From Scolanthus callimorphus (lineage: Eukaryota > Cnidaria > Anthozoa > Actiniaria > Edwardsiidae): a stretch of DNA of 64,000 nt. The position numbers were made by a program, and so were the translations under genes. Below, piece after piece: positions 50,931 to 63,069 of this stretch. Numbering within the stretch: the first letter of the stretch is position 1; every line of letters starts with the position of its first letter. A model generated the notes under the pieces. The model was not told the DNA's origin. It ran no database searches and saw nothing but the letters and a program-made list of their open reading frames with translations. Where the stretch lies: assembly GCA_033964015.1 (NCBI GenBank), contig CM066912.1, forward strand, positions 32,721,086 through 32,785,085, given 5' to 3'.

Positions 50931-51508
50931 CTTTTGTTATTATATAACAGTATAGTTGATGTTTGCGGGCGTAAATATGTTTTGGGACCGACTCAGGCTC
51001 ATTTTAGCCCGAGCATAACCTTGGAGAGCATAGAGTACAAAAACGAGAATTTATGGCGACCATCACAGCAGCGACCTCAGAGCAGCGGCAGAGCTACCGC
51101 CAAAATGTTCATTAGAGACCGGATAATACGCCACAATGCTCGCCAAAGTTATTATAATACATGCAGTTACACGTTATTCGTCTTCTACTATCGATAACGA
51201 CGGAGTGGCTGACTGGGCTCTTCAGCTTAACTGACTCTATTTTGTCCCGTAGACAACTTTGTCCACATTTGGTTAAACATAGAATATTGCGCTATCTCAG
51301 CTAAATTTTTAACACGAGAAGATAAAATTCGTACATCCAAGCGGTCGTGTATTGTATTGTATATTATATAAACATCAAAATATGTCAATTTTACGTGTGA
51401 TAATATCAAGTTTTCGCGCGGGAGATCACCCGCTATTATAATAAGAATGTCTATCTCTTGCAGGAAATTATGTAATATATCAAACACGAGACAGAGTGTT
51501 TCATCAGG

Positions 51509-51830
51509 TTTTAGAAAATAACACCCATGTTGTATTGTGAATGTGTGCATTCTGATTGGTTAAAAGGTGTGTTTGTAAGAGACCTGAGAAACACGATTGT
51601 CACGCAACGCTGTCGCGCGTGTGTATGTTATTTTCTAAAAGCAATAAAAATACTTTCTGCGTGCTCTCTGGTTTCTTACAAACACTCGGGGAATGTTGGT
51701 CGAACTGATAAAACTTGAAAGACACTCGCCTTCGGCTCGTGTCTTTCAAGTTTTGATCAGTTCTCCCAACATCCCCCTCGTGTTTGTAAGAAACCAGAGA
51801 GCACGCGGAAAGTACTTTTATTGCTTAATT
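51509..51830. mobile_element. Element H with internal long hairpin, copy 1
   Basis: TTTTAGAAAATAACACCCAT, a GAAACACGATTGTCACGCAA module, then a hairpin GGGGAATGTTGGTCGAACTG / CAGTTCTCCCAACATCCCC around CTTGAAAGACACTCGCCTTC and its mirror. The same modules occur at 55216-55487 with the first half inverted. Confidence 0.75.
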
Positions 51831-52079
51831 CCAAACACAGAGAAAGTGGTTAATATATCAAACACGAGACAGAGTGTTTCATCAGGATTTCCAAACACCG
51901 AGAAAGTGGTTGCAAAAAAACAAGGCAAAGTCGAGTTTGTTTAACCGAATTTGAGGTGTTTTTCAAATCCTGATGAAAAACATTTTCGAGTTTTTTTTTA
52001 TAAAGCTTCTCAAACGAATCATTTAATGTCGAGAAAAAAGGAATCAAATATCCAAAATCTATGGAAATTAAACCGCGTA

Positions 52080-52505
52080 TCCAAACCTTTTATGATTTTG
52101 TTTGTTGAGGCTTGAGAGTGGGGTTGCCAATCCAATTGAACATTACTGAACGTGGTCTTGTTTAAGCTTGATGAATTATTAGTAAGTTTGAGAATGGTGT
52201 TACCAATCCAATTGAACATTACTGAACGTGGTCTACAACCAATCAAATGTGATCTACAACAATGTTGAATTAAATGAAGACAGTGTATCCAAACCTCCTT
52301 CGCGCTTATGATTTCCCTTGTTTAAGCTTGATGAATTATACTTAAGTTTGAGAATGGTGTTGCCAATCCAATTCAACATTATTGAACGTGGTCTACAACC
52401 AATCAAATGTGATGTACAACAATGTTGAATTAAATGAAGACAGTGTATCCAAACCTCCTTCGCGCTTATGATTTCCTTTGTTTAAGCTTAATGAATTATT
52501 GAGGT
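52080..52505 (+). repeat. 160-bp tandem repeat, about 2.7 copies
   Basis: TTTAAGCTTGATGAATTATT occurs at 52161, 52321 and 52481, exactly 160 bp apart, with GCCAATCCAATTGAACATTA and CAACAATGTTGAATTAAATG in each unit. The first unit carries an additional partial copy (about 80 bp offset). Confidence 0.9.
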
Positions 52506-53945
52506 TGAGAGCAATTTTCCAAGCGGTTTTAGCATTGATTCAAATGGTGTAATTACTAATCTCTCGTTGGATGGTTTATATGCCGTAGCAAACTATTTGC
52601 TTTTTGGACTAAGGCCAGCTTCAAACGTCGAACCTAATTCTGGTCGCAATAAATGTCAATTTCAAATTGTTTAGTTAGCAAGAGCTATTTTCTTGAGGTC
52701 ATTTTTAATAAACGGCACTATCCTGCGGAGCAAACGCCGCGCTAAATTACAATTTGAAAGCTTCCTACGCATCTTCTGCATTCGCCAGACATGTTGTATT
52801 AACTCGTAATATCACTCGTATGGGAATAAATTGTTTTATTAGCCAATGAACCAAGTAAATTTAAAGCGACATAATTAGGTTCGGACGACGTTTGAAGTTA
52901 GTCTAATTCCCACTTAGTTTAGGTGTCTGCGTGACAGTGTCCCAGCCAGTGATATTGGTTTCATTAGCTTTGAAGACGTCATCAGTAATTTGCCTTTGCA
53001 ATTTACTTGCATTAACAAATTGAGGATCTTGCGACACATTTGAGAGTGTATCAAGTGCTCATTGAAGTTTAAAATCCACCGTCTATAATTTGAACCACAC
53101 TATCAAAGGCGATTTCGGGGATAATTTAGGTAGCTTAAATACAGTCAAATTCACAGGAAGGCAAAATAATTGTCTAGGTTTGTTAAATTATCTTTCAGCT
53201 GCTAGATAACTACACGTTTGGAGTATTTTAATGTGTTATCGAGTGAATTGACATTTTTGATTTCTTACCAGGCTGAAGAGTTTTCAAACTTGGATTTTTT
53301 TTCTTTGTAAGATTAAGTATAATATAGCATTCTGAGTTGTTTATGTAGACCACTGGTCATATTTTATAACATTTTGACGAAACAGCCGTGACATAGCCCC
53401 TTGGAAACATATTAGGAGAATTTCGCCGCGTATATTTGCGCGGTGCACGGTGTTTTAAAATAGTCATTGCTACATAGGTCGGTATAGAAACATTCGAATT
53501 CGAATTTTGACCAATCAGCGTGCGGAAGTACTGATATTACACTCGAGTCAAGTAAAGCTGTATACCGGCGCCAGTTCCCAAGCTTTTCTACGTTTTTCAA
53601 GTAACATAATTAGGCAACACCCACGGTATAGTGAGAATTATTTTCTCTGTGAGATGTAAAACAGGGAGGGAGAGTGTAAACTTTCGGAAATACTATTCAA
53701 ATTATTCTTACCTTCGCTTAGAAAGATCGTGACACGTCCTTAAGAGTTTCCTCGGTGTTTTTGTTGACAGGTGGTTGATTTATTCGCTGAGTCCCTCGCT
53801 TTACAAGGGAAACACTGAAACAGAATAAAAATATCTATATCAGATCGCCGCCGAAAATAAGCCGGACTTGCATTTAGTCGGCGTTTCTATTGGTCGAGAG
53901 CAAAGTCTTTCGTCTTTCAACCAATCAAATTGCGCCTGTTTCGCC

Positions 53946-54020
53946 TCCTGATTGGTTTGTTGTTGAATGGCTTCCACTCCTGATTGGTTTGTTGTTGAAT
54001 GGCTTCCACTCCTGATTGGC
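53946..54020. repeat. 32-bp tandem repeat, 2.3 copies
   Basis: TCCTGATTGGTTTGTTGTTG starts at 53946, 53978 and (truncated) 54010. Confidence 0.9.
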
Positions 54021-54155
54021 TAGTGATTTTGTTTGTGCGTTTAGTTTTCGATAATCACCTGAAAGCTGCCCTATTGGACAAATACAGGATTTAAGATAGG
54101 AAATGAAAGTGCCTTAGATTTATATATTGCTGGCTTGCACGTGACGTCATGGGCA

Positions 54156-54222
54156 GCCATGTTGGTGTACAGGAACAAAAGAAAGTTCATTTGTTGCTCT
54201 TTGTTCTGTACACCAACATGGT
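54156..54222. repeat. Inverted repeat, arms about 23 bp
   Basis: CCATGTTGGTGTACAGGAAC with AAA is mirrored by TTTGTTCTGTACACCAACATGG, loop about 22 bp. Confidence 0.8.
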
Positions 54223-54664
54223 GATTTTATTTTTATAGGTGAATTTATTCTCATAGGAATGAGTGCAAACCAAGAATAACCGCAGTACCTGGTCAGCGTT
54301 AGTCTCATTTTCTTAACACACCTCTTTCTGTGCGACAAGATAATAATCTCGTAAAATATAACATTGTTTACTAAAGCAATAACTTTAATTACTTTTCCTT
54401 TTAAAATATATCATCATGAAAAATAATACAATTCGATCTCCAAACGCCTTTATTTTCACGGATCTCCTCACTAGTGGTCCCGGATGTAGTTTCGTATGAT
54501 GTACGAATGACATATTTCCCAGTAAAACACTCAATCATGTTTATCACAAGACCAAATACTGAGGCCATGAAAAGACTTTCAAGTGTAGGGGTTCTGTCCT
54601 TATGAGGCTAAGCAGGCCACTAGATTAAGAGAATTTCTTAATTTTAGTACTGTTAGTAATTAGT

Positions 54665-54862
54665 AATTGTATCATTATGCTAGCTCATTGTTACTAGTCC
54701 ATTATCAGATAAATTATATTATATTATTAGATATATTTATAATTAAGATAAAGGTCTTTATACAATTGTATCATTATGCTAGCTGATTGTTATCAGTCCA
54801 TTATCAGATATATTATATTATATTATTAGATATATTTACAATTAAGATAAAGGTCTTTAGAA
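54665..54862 (+). repeat. 99-bp tandem duplication
   Basis: AATTGTATCATTATGCTAGC at 54665 recurs at 54764 and the following TCAGATA(A/T)ATTATATTATA to AAGATAAAGGTCTTTA blocks match; very few differences, so recent. Confidence 0.9.
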
Positions 54863-55215
54863 TTTTGTATTTTTGAATATTATTAGATGCACGGCTCCTT
54901 TTTAAGAGCACGTTAATGTGAACAAGGAATCCGTGAGTAAATAAAGTTATTATTATGTTAATATAAGAACAACTTTCAAATGTATTTTCCTAGGTTGGAA
55001 TCAAACATTTCTTAACGGGACTAACTCGAGTTACTACTTCCATACATCTTTTAACAAAATCGCGAGTTTTTGTTCCATTGACCCTTGTTGCCTCACTCTC
55101 ATGAAATTATGCTTTTGTCTTTGAGCTTAGTGAATATAATTAAGCATAATCTTTGGCACCTTATGGGAAACCAAAGCTTTTGGGTTCCGGGGGAAGTATG
55201 GTTGCAAAGCTGAAA

Positions 55216-55487
55216 CTCGGGGAATGTTGGTCGAACTGATAAAACTTGAAAGACACTCGCCTTTGGCTTGTGTCTTTCAAGTTTTGATCAGTTCTCCCAA
55301 CATCCCCCTCGTGTTTGTAAGAAAGCAGAGAGCACGCGGAAAGTACTTTTATTGCTTTTAGAAAATAACATACACACGCGCGACAGCGTTGCGTGACAAT
55401 CGTGTTTCTCAGGTCTCTTACAAACACGCTTTTTAACCAATCAGAATGCGCACATTCACAATACAACATAGGTGTTATTTTCTAAAA
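55216..55487. mobile_element. Element H, copy 2
   Basis: CTCGGGGAATGTTGGTCGAA hairpin, TACTTTTATTGCTTTTAGAA, then the GCGACAGCGTTGCGTGACAA module and a TTATTTTCTAAAA end. Compared with copy 1, the AAATAACACC module is inverted relative to the hairpin. Confidence 0.75.
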
Positions 55488-55489
55488 CA

Positions 55490-57540
55490 AAATAATAATT
55501 TCATGAGAACAAGACGTCAAGGGCCAGTCAGCCATTTTGGAAAAAGGTGTATGGAAACCTTTTAAAAGATCTAGATTGACGCCAGTAGATCTACACTTTC
55601 TATCTAGTGATCAGATTTTTGTACTTGAACTCACATTCCTTTTCGCCACATAAGCAGGAAACCACAACCGTTTAGAAAGTTCAAGACTAAACATTACCCT
55701 GTACTGAGAAGAGAACTAAATGACAATGTTTTACTCCAGCTCCTCCTGTCACACGACCAGATCAATCCCTGCCCCTAACAATGTGACAACAGGTCACCCA
55801 ATAATACCCTTGGGTGAGATGAAGGGAGGACCCTGGCGTGTGAGGTTATCACGTCAATGGCGCTCGCAGTACCTCACTACTACCCTGCTAGCAGAGGCTT
55901 TTCCACTGTATCTCTCTTTTACGTTTACCTAATTTATTCGCGATTTGGTGTGCGCGTTGTTTTTGCTGTTGATCTGACCCGAGAAAAAAAAGAAACTCAG
56001 CTACGCGAAATACACAGAGACGCGAATTGGCGAATGACTACGACATGATAAAAGACTCACAGGAGAAAGCTCAGGCTCCTGAGCGCAGGGTACCTCACCG
56101 CGCGCTCGTCAAGCTCATCACTTTTGGTCGTTTTCCCTTTAGAGATTTAGCGGCCGGAAAAAAGGAACGCTGGATCATCCTCGAGCGTGTCCAAGTTCCT
56201 CCTTTTTTGTTTTTGCATAATACAGACAAAGAAGAGCAATGCTAGCACTGGCCAAGACTATTGAAAAGGTATGGTGACAAAACAGGTCGTGGCCCAATTG
56301 AAGTCTGTCAATAATACCAAACCGCAGGCCCCAACAGAGTACAAAAATATTACATGCTGCGCATTATACTTACAATAATCCATCAATCGAAGTCTTACAG
56401 ATCAGACTACAGAATGTTACATACTATGATAACTTGACGCCAAGTTACTGATACATCGCAAGGCATGGATGGTATTTCAACTTGAATAACAAAACCCCTA
56501 ATGTGCCTAAGAAAACAGTATTTGAGTTTTAATACTGAGACGTGACACCACATACTCAAGATGTGGCTCTTAAATCAGCCAATATAGCGAGTTAAGAGCA
56601 TTGTCTAAGTAATTACCTGCTCAGTAAAATGTTCTTGGCCTTACTTAAAACCCACATGGGGAATTGCACACAAAAAGTCCTTAATTTCGTGTAATTTTTG
56701 CGTTTGACGAAGACTGAATGAAGAGGCTGTTGGGTCCTTGAAAACTCGTTTCGCAGTTAATAATTACCGTAACGATGTCTATCAATTTCTGAACCAGCGT
56801 GTGGTAAGTCCTGATATGAGCTGTGTTTGTATAAGCGGCCTTGTTCTACGAAGGAATTCTCCAAACTCAGCTTCTTGCAATTGTATGTAATAGACAGGAG
56901 AATGTAGAGTCTGATCACTGAACGTCTAACTTGATAATTCCCTTTCTTCTCCCAGCTGTTCGCTGGACAATATTTTGGTATGTCGAGAGAGGTTTTCTTA
57001 ATGTTTAGTTTCAATAGTTAATCTTATTATTGTTTCTCTTCGAGGTTAATCAATCTTGCATCTGCTCTCGTGTGACGCATCTCATCGAAATTTACCTTTT
57101 TGTTTCACTATACATTCGCACACATGATCCGCGCTGACTTAGTTAATCTGCTAACACCGTAATACTACTTATTTATAGCCCTACGTGTCAACACATCCGC
57201 CCATATTTTGTCATTTTATACAGAAACGTAGTTTGGCATCTGCTTCCTTCAAGCCAACAGCCTCCGCATTACTTTTTTACCACGGGGGAAGGGTGACTCC
57301 CCTTAAAAATATACGTGAAAGATCGTTTGGAAAAATTCCGTTCAACCCTACGGGTTAGCAACCCTATGGTGCATAGCAAATTTACCCCTAAGAGATGGGA
57401 CATTGGAATTTGGTCCAAAGACATTAAGGGGTCGCATATTGAAGGCATACGAAGGCAGGCAGGCCACCATTAATCTTACACCACTAAAACTGGACCTTGA
57501 TTGATTTTGTATACCCTAAGGGATAGTATATTAGGAGCCC
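55490..57540. other. No gene or clear repeat seen
   Basis: Short open frames occur (for example 56027-56245, + strand, basic and charged) but none shows a domain, signal peptide or conserved pattern. A CTGCTAGCAGAGGC fragment near 55886 is a relic of the 22466 element. Confidence 0.4.
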
Positions 57541-57545
57541 ATGAC

Positions 57546-58045
57546 ATCCGTATAGTAGTAGGGGGGGGGGGGGGGGGGGAGAGAAGGGTTCCCCCGGGAT
57601 CTGGAATAGCTTTGTAAAATGGTGTAAAAAGAAGTCTTATAAATTTCATTTGTCATAAAGCCAATGTACTATAAAGTATACGGTGACTTAAGTAATAAAT
57701 GAATCTTGAATCTTGAAATGGAGTGGGGCTGCTCGTCGGGAACATTCGATTTTACCCCTAAATGGTACCAAACATGGCGTCGCTTAGTTGATCTTGACCC
57801 CTAAAAGGTACCAACAAGACGTAATGTCCCTCGTAATTTTTTACGAGGGAAAATACGTCAGAAATTCAAGCTACCAACACGTGTGATTTGCATGGTTTGC
57901 TATAACGGACCTCTAACAGGTACCTATCTGGAAAAAAATGGCTTTCAAGTTTTTGAATTTTCCCCCTAAAAGGTACCAGAGGCCTGATTTTAAAGCCTAA
58001 AAGGTACGACGAGCAACCCCGCCCGAAAAATAGGGGAGTCCCCCC
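57546..58045. repeat. Poly-G tract and inverted CCTAAAAGGTACC repeat
   Basis: A run of about 21 G is followed by GGCTGCTCGTCGGGAACATT, repeated CCCCTAAAAGGTACCA words and the CCCTCGTAATTTTTTACGAGGG hairpin (in parts CCCTCGTAA, TTACGAGGG). These are the parts of 11150-11460 in reverse order. Confidence 0.7.
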
Positions 58046-58394
58046 CCAAGGGTATGAAACATAACACTGCACCAATCCTTTTGTTTGAGCACCGTCACGG
58101 TGTGTGCACAAAACAAAAGACACTGTTTATGCCCCTCTCAACATCCCCCCACGTAATTGAGGACTTTCTTTGAAGTTTCTCGAGCTTCCATTCCACTTTA
58201 ATACTAATGGTTTAATCGAAGGTCGATCTCAAGTCGGTTTTGTTCTCCGTTTAAAATTCTACTATACAATCCAAGAGAGGATTGAAAACTCTATAATTTA
58301 GCCCAGTTGTATCTCGGCAGGATAATTTTGCGCCTGAGATGCGCGCAAATGAATGCACTTCACGTATTCAGTATCGCCCCATGTAAGGTAATCC

Positions 58395-58615
58395 AAGCAG
58401 ATCTTGTATTCCGGGTTCCAGCACTTGTATTCTGGATTCCAACCTACTGGATTCCGGATTCCATGGATTCCGGATTCCATAACTCTCAAAGAATCCGGAT
58501 TCTTTATCTGAATAAATTCTTGGATTCCCTGGATTCCTGCTATATGGATTCCGGTTTCCATTCTACGGATTCCGGATTCCAAAGCTAACAAAAAGTCGGA
58601 TTCCGGATTCTGGAT
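58395..58615. repeat. Degenerate GGATTCC array
   Basis: GGATTCCGGATTCC or single GGATTCC words recur more than a dozen times, with one inverted block (GAATCCGGATTC). Open frames across it on both strands are compositional. Confidence 0.85.
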
Positions 58616-58842
58616 TAACTTACATGGGGCGATCAGTACTAGGTTCCTTGGTGTACCAAACGTGGGCGAGGGGGAGGGGGAAGGGGTTTACCAAACAGCA
58701 CCATAAAAACGCCAGCCCAATATTTTCATCGGAAAGGGGTCAACCCAAGCGATCGAATAAAAGGTAACGTTTATCATTTTACTACTTCACCAGTCTAAGG
58801 GAATTGCACATTAAAAATACTTCATTTTGGATTGCGAGATAC

Positions 58843-59012
58843 ATTCTCGTACCCAGAACTCCCCTGCTTGTTACCATGGTTACCTCGCGGGGAAGGCTCT
58901 GACGACAGCGGTATGGTCGCATGCCCGACATTTAATAGAGAAACTCGTTCGTAGAGCCTACGGTTCCAACTGGCCAGCGGAGAGCGACGAGCCAAATGCT
59001 CGGGAAGAATCC
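58843..59012. mobile_element. MITE family A, decayed copy 7
   Basis: Left end ATTCTCGTACCCAGAACTCC and the CTCGCGGGGAAGGCTCTGAC block remain; the right half is diverged. Confidence 0.6.
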
Positions 59013-59224
59013 ATATTTGGCAGACCTAGATTCTAGAACTTCCGGTTTAACGAACTCGTCTAAATTGTGACTAAAACAGCGGCAAAAGCAAGTGCTTGGA
59101 TTATTTGTTCTTATGGCGGAGTTTCTTTTAAATTTGTTTGATTTTTGACCGATAAAACGGCGAATTCGTTAGTCCAATCATCTACTACGCATGCTCAAGA
59201 AACTGGATTCCTATAAAGGCCTTT

Positions 59225-59610
59225 GTCCCCCGGGGGGGGGGGGGACTCCCTATATTCGAATGCTAGGGTGACCGTCGTATTTTTTAGGGGTTGAAATCGG
59301 CGATCTGGTATTTTTTAGGGGTTTGAAAAAAAAAAACCGGTATGGTAAGAAAAAACAGGTATGTTTTAGGGGGTTCTCACGCAAATAAGGTACATAGGTC
59401 CAAAATTTGAAAGAATGATAGTGTATTCGAAACTCGAGAGGATTCATTTGATGTATATCAAATAAACGGCCAGAATAAATTTAATCTGTTAAAGTTGTTG
59501 GTATTTTCAGACTGAGGGGTATTTTTTAGGGTGGAAATTTTTTCCCACCAGGTATTTTTTAGGGTCAAAATTCGAGTTTCCCGACGGTCACCCCATTTTA
59601 ACCTTAGAGT
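59225..59610. repeat. GGTATTTTTTAGGG interspersed repeat
   Basis: After a G-run (CCCCCGGGGGGGG) the word GTATTTTTTAGGG(G) recurs at least six times, closing with CCCGACGGTCACCCC. It is the reverse-strand relative of the 15605 element. Confidence 0.75.
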
Positions 59611-59714
59611 CCCACCCGGGGCATTTGTCTCTTAATGCCTTCCAATGGCGAGACGACCGCGAGGGTCTTTGGACAAGACTTGAGAAAAAAGAAGTTCTGT
59701 TCAACCACCGACGT

Positions 59715-59776
59715 TCAAATCAACCAATCAGCGAAGGCCACGAGGTGTCGAGCAGGGGAGCCCTGGATACGAGGAT
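59715..59776. mobile_element. MITE family A, fragment copy 8
   Basis: CAACCAATCAGCGAAGGCC and GAGCAGGGGAGCCCTGGATA with CGAGGATG: a right end only. Confidence 0.5.
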
Positions 59777-61258
59777 GTGCGAGATAAGACATATGTTCCA
59801 GTAACGCATGCGCGACCTGAATGAATTGGGGAACGTGAGTTTGAGGTTATCCAAAGCCACCCCGGATGAAAGAAAACGATATGCAATTCCACTTACAAGG
59901 ACTTTCTGAAGCCGGATCCAGTAAAAAGGACCTGTCAAACAGATAAATGTGAAGCTGAGAAAGAAAAAAATGCATTCCTTTTCTTACTCATCCCGGATCA
60001 GTACATTTGGCAGCTCAATTACAACATTTATCCTGCATTTATTGGATAGGTTTTGATAAAATCTATCTTTTCCGCTCTCTCTGATGTGAACTGCAGTATA
60101 CATTATCAATATTTTCCGTAGGCGAAACAAAAAAATATATACCGAGAAATTAAGACATTGACATCGCATTTTAAGCAATTCAAGATCAGAAAAATATTCA
60201 TTTTAGGCGGGAGGGGGGGCACCCCACAAGAATATCAATATTCACGTCGTTTTAGAGCTTCCGGTATTTGAAACCGAAAATAAAAAACGAAAGCCACTTG
60301 TAGAAGAGGTTGCGTGTCGAATTCGCTAAGCCCTTCAGATAAGGTCAGCCTAATTTTATTCAAAAGCGAAATTTTCGATAAAAAGTTTTAAAATCATCAG
60401 CTGGTACACTCACGTTTTTGCAAATGCTTTATCATGTGTTGTTTCTATAGAAATACTGAAACAAACAAACTTAACAGACAGTAAAAGTAAATAGAAAATG
60501 TCACATGAAAACAATAAAAGTGGAAAACAATAGAAAAAATAACAGAGAGCACTTCATTTGTCCATACCATTTCCGTTTAAGACATAATTGGGCCAAGAAT
60601 AGGCTCACTTTTCGATTAAGACATTTTTTTAAATCGTTAACTAAGTCAAGCATATATAATGGGAAATAGCTGTCTCTGTTATATTTACGATAGCTTGGCA
60701 AACATTAATTTCAATTTTCATATCTACGAAAACAAAACGGCGTGACATTTGGCCATATCTTTTAAATGAAACGATATGTAAAATGCCGGTCAGCTCTTAA
60801 TAAATTATCTTAAATTTAATGACTGTATGCAAAGATTTCTATTAATTTTTCACATTTCCTTAAATGAGTTGCGCCGCCCTAGTAGTGCTTCCAAAAGGGC
60901 ACTCTCACAAGCCGCCTCAATCATTTCGAATATAGTCATTAACATCAAAAATCAATTAAACGATATTGCTAAATTACTGAATTTTAGTCATTTTCGACTG
61001 AAAACTCAATATTAGTTATCAAAAACATGTATCAACTTAAGTTTCGACCCCCAAAATAACCCAAAATAGAAATCGCGCGATCTCTACGATTTGTCACTGG
61101 TACGCGTTTTTCTTTAGAAGTGAAACTGAAAACGAAATAATTCTAATAAAATGAAATTATTCCTTAATTGATCGTTTTTTTAAACTACATCGTTGGTAGT
61201 ATTTTAATTCTAAATTATTACATATAATAAATAGATCAAAGTTAGAGAATAAGACTAA

Positions 61259-61465
61259 ATGTTAGTCATATGGCCGTGTTGGAAAATACCCCCAGCAGCG
61301 CCGAAACAAAACGCCTTTTTCTGGCTACGATGCCTTGAGAAACAAGACATACATCCCAAGAATCTTCCATATGGAAGGAGAGAGATTATAAAGAGAGGAA
61401 GAAGACGAAGAACTGAACCCATACACGTTCCCAGCAGGTTCATTCCAAATGACAAAACAATCTAA
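61259..61465 (+). other. Unrecognised basic open frame (weak exon candidate)
   Basis: Sixty-eight codons ending in a strongly basic stretch (NLPYGRREIIKRGRRRRTEP) with dibasic sites. It is open, GC-richer than its surroundings and near another candidate exon, but no domain, signal peptide or matching splice pair was found. Could be chance. Confidence 0.15.
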
Positions 61466-61718
61466 TTTATAACAAAACTCACTGCAGAAGTAAACATACA
61501 GCTCTGCTCTTTAGCAAAATACAAATCGGAGCTCACCTTTACTAATTTCTTTTTAAAAGCCTTTTCGTGTTGCTAACTTGCTTGTTTATCTCAACTATCC
61601 TTATTGAGTGGTCTTCATTAAGCACAATCTTCTAAATATCCGATGAGCGCGCGACCTGTGCTTTTGTGGCGAAGTTATCAGTGATGTAGTGAGCTCTGAC
61701 TAATAGCTCTCCTTCTAG

Positions 61719-62015
61719 TTAATACAGATCGCTATCTCAGCGGTTGAAGAAGAAAATTCGAGGTTTGTTCGCCCTCAGCACGGATGTAGAGTTGAAGAAG
61801 CGTTGGTATTGGCACAACAGCTGAGAAAACCCACAACCGGCAAAGGCCTTGTCAATAACCAAAATAAACACTGCCATAAAATAACCAACAACAAAAATAA
61901 CTTACCAAAACTCCAAAACACACACGACAATCTCTTTTTTTTATTTTCGTTACCAAAAAGCTGGAAAGGACTAAATATGGAGCGACCTGAAAACCGGATA
62001 ATCTGCGGGGATTAA
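61719..62015 (+). other. Unrecognised open frame behind a good acceptor (weak terminal-exon candidate)
   Basis: After GCTCTCCTTCTAG the frame from 61719 stays open for 98 codons (IAISAVEEENSRFVRPQHGC, then LVLAQQLRKPTTGKGLVNN) to TAA. No partner exon or family could be assigned. The first third looks protein-like; the rest is Asn/Lys-rich and may be non-coding. Confidence 0.2.
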
Positions 62016-62319
62016 TTTCGGGTATCATATCAATGTGATTGACAAGTGTCAAAGATTCGTGAGTTTGTGAGTTTCTGTCCTTGTGAAGTTTTGGGTATTT
62101 GTATAAGCCGCAATGGTAGATATTTAAAAGGAAAATGACACCATGACACGACTCCCTCCTCGAACAGTGTACCCTCCATAGTCACCTTCAAGTAGTCAAA
62201 TCAGTCACAGGAGCTACCAACATTGACATATTGGTTTTGTAATTGCGGTGTTGATAATACGCACGGCAAAAGTTTGTTTCCAAGCAAAGGCGGACGGCCC
62301 AACGAGCTCCTCGATAAAT

Positions 62320-62565
62320 AACCGGATGGGAGGTCCGTATCCGACCGTGGTCGACATTTTCCAGGCCAAGGTCACAGTTTTTCCCTATACGGACCGACCT
62401 AAAGCCAGTAAATAGCTTTTTTTCAACTCGAAAATTCTTTTTTTTTCGATGAAAACAAGCGCGCGCGTGACCTACATGTCAGACATAGGACAATTTTGCC
62501 CCCGCGCGCGCTTTAAAGAACCGATCAGAATGCAGATTTCGTTACCGTGCCTTCTAGGGAAAAAA
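62320..62565 (+). repeat. Dispersed repeat D, copy 2
   Basis: GGTCACAGTTTTTCCCTATA, CCGACCTAAAGCCAGTAAAT, GAAAACAAGCGCGCGC and GCAGATTTCGTTACCGTGCC follow in the order of 23300-23575. Confidence 0.75.
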
Positions 62566-62904
62566 AAATTAAACGTGTTCAATTAAAATAGCGTGTTTGG
62601 CATTTAGAGCAAATTTACAGGGCTTTTCTGAACTGAAATTACCTGTTCTTTTTGCCAGGAGATTAAGGTGGACCGGAAAGTTTGCCAGCATAGATAGAAC
62701 GAATAATATTCAGCATGCACGAGTCAAAAGAACAAGCACAAAAGAACTAAAATGAGAAATTAAAAAAAGATACAAAAAAAAAGAAAAGCAACGACTAAGA
62801 AAATTGGAAACATAAGTTCCAAAATTTGAATAAATTGCCAGGACAGCCGCCCAATTTTTATTTCTTTATTTATTTTGCCAGCAAGGGTAACATACAAAAA
62901 AGGA

Positions 62905-63020
62905 TCCTTACAAGAGACCATTTGGCCTTTGCAAGATACATTTTCCAATAAACCTTTTTGCAAGAGATCTTTTTCCAAGAGAACGTTTTGCAAGAAATCT
63001 TCCTGCAAGTGGCCTTTTGC
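62905..63020. repeat. Degenerate short tandem repeat, TTGCAAGAGA core
   Basis: About six steps of roughly 19 bp with TTGCAAGA(G/T)A or TTCCAAGAGA followed by CNTTTT. Reads as a periodic frame on both strands, without a known product. Confidence 0.6.
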
Positions 63021-63069
63021 CAGTCAGCAGCGAAACGGGCGAGAAACAGGTTTTCCGTGGAGATATAGA

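Larger units (their letters stand above)
59780..62315. other. AT-rich region with two weak exon candidates
   Basis: No recognised gene. Two frames with some exon-like character are listed separately (61259-61465 and 61719-62015). Confidence 0.4.

Noticed and set aside
51227..51944. Frames repeated at 55161-55469 that might suggest a conserved small protein
   Set aside because: The shared frame is explained by two copies of element H; stops are not conserved and the element is palindromic.
58298..58591. Overlapping frames on both strands (about 95 codons each)
   Set aside because: Artefact of the GGATTCC array.
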